Positions 13,001 to 20,809 of a stretch of DNA of 36,394 nt are shown in pieces. The DNA is from a bacterium (GTDB taxonomy: Bacteria; Krumholzibacteriota; Krumholzibacteriia; LZORAL124-64-63): positions 1 through 36,394 of the forward strand of contig WJIQ01000194.1 in NCBI GenBank assembly GCA_014730255.1. The letters are read 5' to 3'. A program made the position numbers and the translations under genes. Position 1 is the stretch's first letter; the number at the start of each line of letters is the position of its first letter. A model generated the notes under the pieces. The model was not told the DNA's origin. It worked only from the letters and a program-made list of their open reading frames with translations, and searched no databases.

Positions 13001-13551
13001 ACGTCGTCGACGAAGACCTCGACCTCCGGGGCGTCGACCGGCCGCGGCGGGTAATAGGTGAACCCGTCCGGCAAGGTGCGCGAGGACGGGAACAAGAAGA
13101 ACCACTCGGGGTATCGGAATCGGGTGTAGAGTCCGGAGAAGCCGTTGGCCTCGACGACCTCGGTCTCGTCGTCGAGCTCGACGTTCATCCGCGACTCGAT
13201 CAGGTGACGCGCGGCGGTCGCGAACGTGGGCCGCTGCGCGCGGCGATGAGGATCGACCCCCTGACGCAGCAACCGTTCCCGCAGGATCATCCGCTCGACC
13301 CCCAGCAGCCGGGGGTCCCGCGTGGTACGCACGAAAGGATCGAGCCCGTAGAGGATCGGCGTGTCGTCGTTCGTGTCGTCGGCGGCGCCGACGAGCTGGT
13401 CGACCGCCGGCTGGGCCACGGCCACGGCGACCGGGTCGGGCGCGGCCAGGACAACGAGCGCGAGGCAGACCGCCACCGACGCGGCGGCCGGCGGCCCACC
13501 GGGTCGGCCCCGGCGCCGGGCCGGGCGTCTGGCGATCGCGCGCGTGGTCAA
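6997..13551 (-). CDS. sprA: SprA/Sov-like giant outer-membrane beta-barrel (type IX secretion translocon family)
   Basis: 2184 aa; signal peptide; GEKIFLEVEHDSEA, IRLAYRGDEDEIIQSIETGDVGLTLPGGQLLGYNSNQSGLFGIKVTGQLGPAAFTVVASKQKAESDSKSF; GKVYVEDFEGAES-like DKVYVEDFEGAESSD; C-terminal beta strand ending in Phe (GLGLEAEFVF). TTG start. Confidence 0.9.
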   Translation of the reverse strand: MTTRAIARRPARRRGRPGGPPAAASVAVCLALVVLAAPDPVAVAVAQPAVDQLVGAADDTNDDTPILYGLDPFVRTTRDPRLLGVERMILRERLLRQGVDPHRRAQRPTFATAARHLIESRMNVELDDETEVVEANGFSGLYTRFRYPEWFFLFPSSRTLPDGFTYYPPRPVDAPEVEVFVDDVDAALARNWQVQSRLKVEDQLDVAGGGRSMDDEGLINFTIPIKLPRTLESIIGRGEKTQIRISGRERIAIRGETTRSNNFVASEQVQSQSWFPDLTMEQQLQVKLDGQIGEKIFLEVEHDSEAIGPEATKIRLAYRGDEDEIIQSIETGDVGLTLPGGQLLGYNSNQSGLFGIKVTGQLGPAAFTVVASKQKAESDSKSFNSSGGQQTDHPVLASDYLNNRFFRLDLPQNFYGLDHTEVGYEFPDVPGRSTASAIIDRNSIRVYQNMGGITPQTGDIQYVAAAIDTTGIWDPAHVADLSADLTNWNHAWVWRPLDFTSLELVGGDLVAIDLGREMLDSDILAVTYDVIDPVSREVLYEVGDQPEDDAEPGLVIDGQPYYRMKLLKPERTERFTFQYVLRNIYPLGGSNIDPQSFEMVIETTAPVDQPGQHDDSGYTYMNVFGLDVENEQGLEGADGLVDKHRTVLFDTANGLLKFPIDVPFPFAEAEDWYQQNALRASPEGGGYQWEWDGTRLEENLAPEIYDWQTLPQNYSQYGKFRLIPSHAAVSGTINLGASNIEEGSETVTLDGKTLERGVDYDIDYLFGEISIKGERAAELTADSNIQVTYQYAPFFGGGQSSLLGFNVAYDLGPESKLSTTWLYESNKIVGDKAKLGEEPSKTLVGNVNLSHTLRSQMLTDIANVFTLGRRERESTLQFRGEAAVSVPDPNTKDKVYVEDFEGAESSDLITLSRLGWYPASRPVHGAEGVFPGDPRLFDVTRRVDDIRWFLPENRVQRRYLNPELEGQERGETQPTLNLFMRHTEVGGWESGNWGGIMRGLSATGIDLSKSQFLELWINDDEPNPQARRGVLHIDFGIIDEDFAWPDTTGAGDRIYDTWQLEDLNRDQVFNQSTEDVGLDAWVRGQDVVREGVEYSADEGSLSDPRDPYPGINNTRGNNNEDSEDIDGNTRFDQENRFFSITIDLKDTEPLVDVARDYPDEDLGGTSWRKYRIRLTDALEVTDTSAPPDLSTIRHVRIWYEDDAPEADTVELQLSELSFLGSRWEREGIRKVGSEQILSQIEAPPPESFFIGEVNNKDNPLYHPPFPVREENGIPEKETSLVLDVNQLRPEHLVRITKQVSAQGDDYTRYNRMSWYWKASNSDAADLDVFMRVGADSLNYYEISTRFIDMPNRIDWRKVDIELSELTSIKNNEPDEDGVIHGEIADLKDGLTYDVRIVGRPDLRRVLRYYLGVANRTRRDITGQVWLNDIVLEGAKRDIGVAESIGLSLNLADALKVDFDWDRRDAEFHGLNQETGQGAVTEDWGVSTNFRLDDYIPLFGFNLPLSFSRRMSSSRPKYEINSDVEIFDEDRRNQLSSIEDRNTYSLRLSHRPSRNPISRFLIDPWNLSVNGSTTSRDSPTETSDASTLQGSLSYNVNIRGDHRLGDIPVLGSIPLVSGLAYLPSHIEGSASFTSNYRKSRRRDTQGNEFPATETETRPGTLSSRVEFRPLTFLSTDFSNRSSRDLLRRKEVAGINIGEENEYQQSLRVNITLPKATEMPEAKIYAPLRWLVRTANQKLRPDIQFDGSFTDQHDPGRLQPGDPPDLKSVGNSASWRVGGSLPLGDVFDAVIPERRRTGDEQAALIAEQERLMQQARGDVEGQFDPGQIPGWEDMTPDQQQEAKEEWLLEQAELRLEEERRRSGEDGPSAGGGFSARDLVEPLFEMLRELDPVKINYSDQRSSGYGRLVGQEVPLAYRFGFDMTPDFPDTSYDVLRREASQDLSISTATRVSRDIKLDVKYALRESHRIANEQETWSYSQTWPDAKLNVAGIEDWGLFGGDPDDRDAGWFQTSTLTLSYKYTKDVLNFTRSTHDPRRSTNISPQWNMTFHSGMSLNLNGNWSKETQSASGVLTTSDRFRVGVQLKHQISAQRFLAQLGLYRPGNQPSIDMTVDLSYSESSQLRESPNSQFEPEPTGTNTISFQPRFSYNISRNLSGAFSVNFSRNKNIGTDVVTTTIGLGLEAEFVF

Positions 13552-13583
13552 CCCTCGACACTCCCCGTCGATTCATTAACATT

Positions 13584-13604
13584 GGCTCCGCTCGTGGCGG
13601 AGCC
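13584..13604. other. Hairpin in the sprA/lptF divergent intergenic region
   Basis: ggctccgc-tcgtg-gcggagcc, perfect 8-bp inverted repeat ~33 nt upstream of the sprA start. Confidence 0.5.
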
Positions 13605-13782
13605 ACGGTCCCGCTCCGTCCTCGGTAGAGGTCGACCTGGCTCCGGGACAGGACGCGGTGGTCCGGCGCGTTCCACGCCGCCACGTCGTCCGGCCACCCC
13701 GGCGCGGAGCAGCCGGCCGGAGCCGTCCGGGTCGTTCGTCTCGCCCGGAGGAATGTAGCCCGACACGTTCGGGCCAACCAGG

Positions 13783-15183
13783 ATGGATTCGCGGATGCGG
13801 TTGCTGGACAGGCACTTGCTGCGAGCGGCGGTGGGGCCCTTCTTCTTCGGCCTGTTCACCATCACCTTTCTGCTCATGATCGATGTCCTGTACCGGTACG
13901 TCGACATGTTCGTCAGCAAGGGCGTGCCGTTCCTGGTGGCCACCAAGGTCCTGATCCTGAGCCTGGGCTTCACGCTTGCATTATCCGTTCCAATGTCGGT
14001 GCTCATCGCGGTGCTCATGGCCGTGGGCCAACTCGCTGGCGACAATGAAATTACAGCGATGAAAGCGAGCGGGGTGAGCCTCTGGTCGGTGCTGCGGCCG
14101 CTGCTGCTGGGCGCCACCCTGATCGGCGGCGGGCTGGTGGCGTTCAATCACTACGTCTACCCCGAGAGCAACCACACGCTCGTCAACCTGCTCTACGACA
14201 TCCGGCGCTCGCGGCCGATGCTCGACATCCGCGAACAGATGTTCACCGACCTGGGCAACGGCACCACCATCTACGTCGCCACCAAGGACGATCAGACCGG
14301 GCGCATCGCCGACGTCTCGATCATCGAGAAGGACCGCGACGACGGCCTGGGGCCGCGGATGACGACCGCCGAATGGGGCCGGATCGTCACCGACGAGCGC
14401 TCGAACACCATGCTGCTGGAGCTGCACGACGGCGAGATCCACGACATGCCCGATCCCGAGCAGCCCGAGAAGTACCAGGTCACCCGCTTCCGGCGGCACG
14501 ACCTGCGCATGGAGGACATGGGCCGGGAGATGGGCAAGACCGACCGCAAGACCCGCGGCGACCGGGAGATGAACCTCCACGACCTGCGGCAGGCGGCCCG
14601 GCGGCAGCTCGACCGGCGGGTCGAGACCCACCAGCACGTGGAGAACCTCCACGCCGGCGTGATCCACTGGCAGACCGACCTGCTGGATCCGGAGCAGCGC
14701 CGCGCCCAGCTGCGCGACGAGCCGGGCAACGCCGCCGAGCGCCGCTCGCGCCTGACCGCCACCCGGCGCAAGATCGACCACGCCGCGAACCAGTCCCGGG
14801 CGCAGGCGACGGTGGTCGAATCGCACCTGCGGCGGGCCAACAAGTACCTGGTCGAGTACCACAAGAAGCTGGCGATCCCCTTCGCCTGCCTGGTCTTCAC
14901 CCTCATCGGCGTGCCCATGGCCGTGACCACCAGCCGCAGCGGCAAGAGCGTGTCGATCTCCCTCGCGCTGGGGGTCTTCCTGCTCTACTACCTGTGCCTG
15001 GTCGGCGGGGAGAAGATGTCCGACCGGGGCCTGCTCGCCCCCTGGATCTCCATGTGGTCGGGCAACCTGCTGCTGCTGGTGATCGGCATCCCCCTGTTCC
15101 TGCGCAGCATCCGCGAGACGTCCTACCTGTCCCTGCGCTGGCCGCGGCCGGTGCGGCGGCTGCTGCGGATGGCCCCCGCATGA
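13783..15183 (+). CDS. lptF: LPS export ABC transporter permease LptF (YjgP/YjgQ family)
   Basis: RLLDRHLLRAAVGPFFFGLFTITFLLMIDVLYRYVDMFVSKGVP...LALSVPMSVLIAVLMAVGQLAGDNEITAMKASGVS; C-terminal EYHKKLAIPFACLVFTLIGVPMAV. Start may be 13783 or 13795. Confidence 0.92.
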   Translation: MDSRMRLLDRHLLRAAVGPFFFGLFTITFLLMIDVLYRYVDMFVSKGVPFLVATKVLILSLGFTLALSVPMSVLIAVLMAVGQLAGDNEITAMKASGVSLWSVLRPLLLGATLIGGGLVAFNHYVYPESNHTLVNLLYDIRRSRPMLDIREQMFTDLGNGTTIYVATKDDQTGRIADVSIIEKDRDDGLGPRMTTAEWGRIVTDERSNTMLLELHDGEIHDMPDPEQPEKYQVTRFRRHDLRMEDMGREMGKTDRKTRGDREMNLHDLRQAARRQLDRRVETHQHVENLHAGVIHWQTDLLDPEQRRAQLRDEPGNAAERRSRLTATRRKIDHAANQSRAQATVVESHLRRANKYLVEYHKKLAIPFACLVFTLIGVPMAVTTSRSGKSVSISLALGVFLLYYLCLVGGEKMSDRGLLAPWISMWSGNLLLLVIGIPLFLRSIRETSYLSLRWPRPVRRLLRMAPA

Positions 15184-16253
15184 GGATCCACGAGCGTCTG
15201 ATCCTCGGCACGTTCCTGCGTTACCTGATGCAGACGCTCGTCGGCGCCATCGTCCTGTTCACCCTGGTCGACCTCTTCGACCATCTCGGCAACCTCCTGG
15301 ACAACCACGCGACCCTGATGCAGACGGTCCGCTACTACGTCTACAAGGGGCCGTGGATCATCGATCAGGTCCTGCCCATCGCCACGTTGATGGCCACCCT
15401 CTTCACCGTCGGCACCATGGCACGGTACCTGGAACTCGGGGCCCTGTTCGCGAGCGGGCTATCGCTCGCGCGCATCGGTCGGCCCCTGCTGGTGGCCGGC
15501 CTCGTGCTCACCCTCTTCGCGCTGGGCTGGCGCGAATACGTCCTGCCGGAGGCCAACGTGCGCAAGTGGCGGGTCTGGGAGGTGGAGATCCACGACCAGA
15601 GCGAGACCCTGCGACCGACGCGCAAGATCGCCGTCACCGGCCCCGACGGGCGGCTCTACTACGCCGAGAAGTACGACCCCAACCGGCAGGAGATCTCCGG
15701 CCTGCGCGTCCTGTCGCGGCAGGACGCCGAGGTCCAGGAGCGGATCGACGCCGCGCGCGCGGAGTGGGACGGCTCGTGCTGGATCCTGCACGACGGTACG
15801 CACCGGGCGTTCACCGACCAGGGCGAGCGGTTGACCCGTTTCGACGTGCGCCGTGCGTCCGACCTGTCGATCACGCCCGACGGCCTCTATCACACGCGCG
15901 TCCGGCAGGAGAACATGAACATCCGCCAGCTCCTGCGGCACCGGGACCTCGTCCGGCAGATCGGCGGCGATCCCACCGGCATCGACGTGGACATCCAGTT
16001 CCAGCTGGCCTTCCCGCTGGTGAATCTGATCGTCGTGGCCCTCGGGCTGGTCCTGGCCTCCGGGCCGCGCAAGACCACCATCGCCAGCGGCTTCGGGCTG
16101 ACCCTGCTGATCGGGTTCGGCTACTACCTGCTGATGATGTTCGGGCGTTCGCTGGGCCACAGCGGCCTGTTGCCGCCCGTCGTGGCCGGCTGGGCGGGCA
16201 ACGGCCTCTACGCGCTGATGACGTGGGCGCTGTGGGCCCACGCGCGGCGCTGA
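15180..16253 (+). CDS. lptG: LPS export ABC transporter permease LptG (YjgP/YjgQ family)
   Basis: ATGA overlap with lptF; LILGTFLRYLMQTLVGAIVLFTLVDLFDHLGNLLD...LPIATLMATLFTVGTMARYLELGALFASGLSLARIGRPLLV. Confidence 0.9.
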   Translation: MRIHERLILGTFLRYLMQTLVGAIVLFTLVDLFDHLGNLLDNHATLMQTVRYYVYKGPWIIDQVLPIATLMATLFTVGTMARYLELGALFASGLSLARIGRPLLVAGLVLTLFALGWREYVLPEANVRKWRVWEVEIHDQSETLRPTRKIAVTGPDGRLYYAEKYDPNRQEISGLRVLSRQDAEVQERIDAARAEWDGSCWILHDGTHRAFTDQGERLTRFDVRRASDLSITPDGLYHTRVRQENMNIRQLLRHRDLVRQIGGDPTGIDVDIQFQLAFPLVNLIVVALGLVLASGPRKTTIASGFGLTLLIGFGYYLLMMFGRSLGHSGLLPPVVAGWAGNGLYALMTWALWAHARR

Positions 16254-16257
16254 TCCG

Positions 16258-16276
16258 GCCCCGCGCGCGGGCTTTT
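16258..16276 (+). terminator. Short GC hairpin plus T4 after lptG, possible intrinsic terminator
   Basis: gcccc-gcgcg-cgggc-tttt immediately 3' of the lptG stop. Confidence 0.5.
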
Positions 16277-16407
16277 CCCTGGACTCCTTGCCCGGCGCGA
16301 TCTAGCTTTTTACATTGATTCAGCCGTCCGTATGGCAACGACGGTCGAGCGCCCGCGCCCGCCCCGGCGTGGTCGGTCGTCACCTCACGCGGAGCCGGAG
16401 TCACCCA

Positions 16408-17505
16408 ATGAGAAGATTAGTCGGCATCCTGTTCGTGGTCACCCTGGTCGTCGGCCTGTTCGCGGGCTGCGGCGAGGACGCCGCCAAGCCGAAGATCACG
16501 CAGTTGCACGCCAGCGAGAGCTGCGGCGTCGCCCCCCTGCGGGTCGACTTCCGCGGCGACGCGACCGCCGGCGAACCCCTCGACGACCCGACCGGCGCCA
16601 ACAACTGGCTGGAGTTCACGTGGGACTTCGGCGACGGCACGGTCATCGAGGGCGGCACCTCCGTCGCGTACCACGAGTACCTCGAGCCGGGCATGTACGT
16701 CGTGACCCTGACCGCCGAGGACAACAACGGCGACCGCGCCTCGCGGAGCGAGACCATCGAGGTCCGCGCCGACAGCCTGACCATCGACGCGTACGTCCTG
16801 CTCAACGACGAGCCGGTGACCGAGGTGCCGACCTGCGCGCCGCTGGACATGGGCGTGACGGCCGAGTCCTGCGACTTCGACCCCGTGGTCGACAGCTACG
16901 AGCGCTTCACCTTCCGCTGGTCGGTGGCCGACACCGTCTACACCGCGCCGTTCTCCCGGCACTTCTTCGGCAGCGAGGACGTCGGCGAGCAGACAGTGGG
17001 CCTGCTGCTGGAGGACCCCGCCCGCTCGATCACCCGCCGCGACTCGGTGAGCGTGTCCGTGGTCGAGAGCGAGGGCGCCGACCTGTCGCTCGACGCCGAC
17101 TGGCTGCTCTCGCCGCAGGGCACCGAGGACGTCGTCCTGATGCGCGACGTGCCGTCGTTCAGCGACACCCTGACCTACACGATCCGCCTGGCCAACGACG
17201 GGCCCGACCAGGCCTACCAGGTCGAGGTCGTCGGCGAGGTCGACGACAACAACCGCCTTTTCTTCCACGAGGCGAACGCCTCGCACGGGTCGTTCGTGTT
17301 CGTCGAGGACGACGACCAGTGGACGTGGTTCGTCGAGGCCCTGCCCGCCGGCGACGTCGCCACCCTGGACGTGACGATCTTCCTGGAGCAGGGCAACGCC
17401 GGCAACCGGTACTTCTTCCCGGCGGCCATCACGCCGTACGACTGCGACCCGGACGACGACGACCTCGAGGTCGAACCGATCCTCGAGCTGGTCACCGTGC
17501 CCTGA
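16408..17505 (+). CDS. PKD-domain lipoprotein with DUF11-like C-terminal domain
   Basis: Lipobox LFAGC in MRRLVGILFVVTLVVGLFAGCGED; PKD motif FTWDFGDGTVIEGGTSVAYHEYLEPGMYVVTLTAED; C-terminal LTYTIRLANDGPDQAYQVEVVGEV. SD ggag upstream of the ATG. Confidence 0.8.
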   Translation: MRRLVGILFVVTLVVGLFAGCGEDAAKPKITQLHASESCGVAPLRVDFRGDATAGEPLDDPTGANNWLEFTWDFGDGTVIEGGTSVAYHEYLEPGMYVVTLTAEDNNGDRASRSETIEVRADSLTIDAYVLLNDEPVTEVPTCAPLDMGVTAESCDFDPVVDSYERFTFRWSVADTVYTAPFSRHFFGSEDVGEQTVGLLLEDPARSITRRDSVSVSVVESEGADLSLDADWLLSPQGTEDVVLMRDVPSFSDTLTYTIRLANDGPDQAYQVEVVGEVDDNNRLFFHEANASHGSFVFVEDDDQWTWFVEALPAGDVATLDVTIFLEQGNAGNRYFFPAAITPYDCDPDDDDLEVEPILELVTVP

Positions 17506-17533
17506 CCCGCGAGCCGACGACGTCAACGACACG

Positions 17534-17567
17534 GCGAGCCCCCGCCGACCCACCGGCGGGGGCTCGC
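17534..17567. terminator. Bidirectional hairpin between convergent PKD-lipoprotein gene and metK
   Basis: gcgagcccccgccg-acccac-cggcgggggctcgc: perfect 14-bp stem in the convergent intergenic gap; no T-tract. Confidence 0.75.
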
Positions 17568-17601
17568 TCGTATCCGGCGACGGTATGCCCGGATCGTGGC
17601 T

Positions 17602-18743
<1,142 letters not shown>

Positions 18744-18747
<4 letters not shown>

Positions 18748-19712
18748 GGTTGCTCCTTGAGGGATAGTTCGCAGTGATCGCCGATATCGATGGTGCCGGC
18801 GACTCCGACCAGCCGGCAATGCTCCCCGACGAGGCTAGCCTGGAGCCGGCAGTTCCGCAACTCGCTACCTGCGCCGATCACCGCGTCGGCGATCTCGCAG
18901 CGCTCGATCACGACGTCCGGACCGACGCTCACGTGGGGTCCGAGGCGGGACTCGACCACCCGCGCCGTCGGGTGGATCCGGACCGGCCCGTGCCCGGTCG
19001 CGGTCCCGTCGCGGTCGAGCAGGAGGCGGTTGGTGGCCAGCCAGGTCTCGCGCTCGCCGCAGTCGTACCAGTCGACCACCGTCTCGGTCCGGAACCGGTG
19101 GCCACGCTCGAGCATGACCTGCAGGCCGTCGGACAGCTGGTACTCGCCGTGGCGCCGTCGGCCCTCCTGGATCACGGTCTGCATGGCGTCGAACAGGGCG
19201 GCGCCGTCGCGGAACAGGTAGACGCCGACGATGGCCAGGTCGCTCGGCGGCTCCGCGGCCTTCTCGACGAATCCGGTCACCCGATCGCCGTCCTTGACCA
19301 CGACCCCGAAGCGGCGGGCATCGGCGACCTCGCGCACGCCGATCAGGTTGTCCGGGCAGGCGAGCAGCACCCGGTGATCGGCCTTGACGATCGTGTCGCC
19401 GAGGATGCAGAAGAACGACGCGTTGCCGATGGCTTCGCGGGCGGTCCACACGGCGTGCCCGAGGCCGAGCCGCTCGGTCTGCTCGACGTACGTGATGTCC
19501 AGACCGGGCCGCTCGCGGTCGAACCACCTTCGCACCGCCTCGCCGTGATGGCCGACGACGAGCACGAAGCCGTCGATCCCGGCGGCGGCGCAGTCGTCGA
19601 CGATGTGGGCCAGGATCGGCCGGCCCGCCACCGGGAGCAGCGCCTTGGGCCTGGTCAGCGTGTGGGGTCGCAGTCGCTTGCCGACACCGGCCGCGGGAAT
19701 GACCGCCTTCAT
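18744..19712 (-). CDS. Nucleotidyltransferase (glucose-1-phosphate thymidylyl/uridylyltransferase-like) with left-handed beta-helix-type C-terminus
   Basis: [42 protein letters not shown]-terminal hexapeptide-like repeats [35 protein letters not shown] overlap with metK. Confidence 0.88.
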
Positions 19713-19747
19713 CCGGGATGGTCCTCCGCTGCTGCCGGCGCCGCGCG

Positions 19748-20809
19748 TCAGCGCCCCGCCAGACGGGATTTCAGGGTATCGATGCGGGCGATGGGCACGG
19801 GGTCGACCCCGCGCCTGGCGGCGAGGTGGGCGCTCACCCGGTCGCCGAAGAGGATCAGGCCCAGGACGCGCGCGAGGCGGGACTCGCCGTACGCCCAGAT
19901 CCGATGGGTGACCGCGAACTGCGCGCCGAGCAGCTCGGTGGCGACCTCGGCGCCGGCCAGGGTCGCCGCGTCGGCGTCGCCGCCGTGCAGGACGATCAGC
20001 GCGAAGCCGGCCGCCTGGCGCGCGGTGAGGTCCCAGCCGACGATCTCGTTGTGGTTGAGCTCGGGGTATTCGGCGTGGTGGCCGGGCGCCTTGGCGTTCT
20101 CGTTGAGCTGGGCGAGCAGCCGGCGGCCGGCCCCGTGGGCCTCGGCGCCGGCGGTGTGGATCACGGTCAGCCGGTCCTCGAGCGTGACGGCGAGCTCCCG
20201 CGCGGCGGCGTCGCCGACGGGTGCGCCGTCGGGCGCGAAGCGCACCAGGTGACCGGCGTCGACCTGCGCGCAGGCCGCCTCGATCTCTCCAGTCGGGTCG
20301 GGCAGGAGTCCGAGCGCGGCCAGCAGGTGCAGCTGCGCACCGAGGCTGTAGCCCAGGGCCGTGCGCGGCGGCTGGCCACCGGGCATCTGCACGGCCGGGA
20401 AACCGCCGCCGCCCGCCTCGCCACGGGCGAGCGCGAGCAGGCGCCCCCCGCTGGTGACGGCCGCGATCCGGCAGCCCCTCGCCCGTGCCGCCTCGACGGC
20501 GTCGAGCGTCTCGGCGGTCTGCCCGCTGTAGCTGCAGGCGACCACCAGGGTCTGCGGGCCCACCCACTCCGGCAGGCCCGGTCGGCGATGCACGAGGACC
20601 GGGACGGTCAGCGGAGGCCAGCCGTCGGCGAGCAGGCTGCCGGCCATGGCCGACCCTCCCATGCCGCAGACCAGGACCTGAGCCGGCGGGGTCGCGAGCG
20701 GCGCGACGTCCGCGAGGCCGGGCAGACCCCCGCTTCGCCGCAACTGGTCCGGCAGGCCGTCGATCCAGCGGGCCATCCGCTCCTGGCCCTCACGCGAGGG
20801 GTCGGTCAT
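19748..20809 (-). CDS. SIS-domain bifunctional phosphoglucose/phosphomannose isomerase
   Basis: VLVCGMGGSAMAGSLLADGW, VVACSYSGQTAETLDAVEAARARGCRIAAVTSGG, NENAKAPGHHAEYPELNHNEIVGW. ATGA overlap with ptsI stop. Confidence 0.88.
   Translation of the reverse strand: MTDPSREGQERMARWIDGLPDQLRRSGGLPGLADVAPLATPPAQVLVCGMGGSAMAGSLLADGWPPLTVPVLVHRRPGLPEWVGPQTLVVACSYSGQTAETLDAVEAARARGCRIAAVTSGGRLLALARGEAGGGGFPAVQMPGGQPPRTALGYSLGAQLHLLAALGLLPDPTGEIEAACAQVDAGHLVRFAPDGAPVGDAAARELAVTLEDRLTVIHTAGAEAHGAGRRLLAQLNENAKAPGHHAEYPELNHNEIVGWDLTARQAAGFALIVLHGGDADAATLAGAEVATELLGAQFAVTHRIWAYGESRLARVLGLILFGDRVSAHLAARRGVDPVPIARIDTLKSRLAGR

Noticed and set aside
10456-13758. 1100-aa plus-strand ORF antisense to sprA
   Set aside because: Low-complexity V/A/L/D/R/G/H composition typical of antisense frames in high-GC coding DNA; sprA on the minus strand has clear homology motifs.
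13747-13758. GGAGG-a-ATG-TAG minimal start-stop upstream of lptF
   Set aside because: SD-to-ATG spacing is too short for normal initiation; likely coincidence.
9641-13777. 1378-aa minus-strand ORF overlapping sprA
   Set aside because: Arg/Ala/Gly/Pro-rich frameshifted shadow of sprA with no domain-like sequence.
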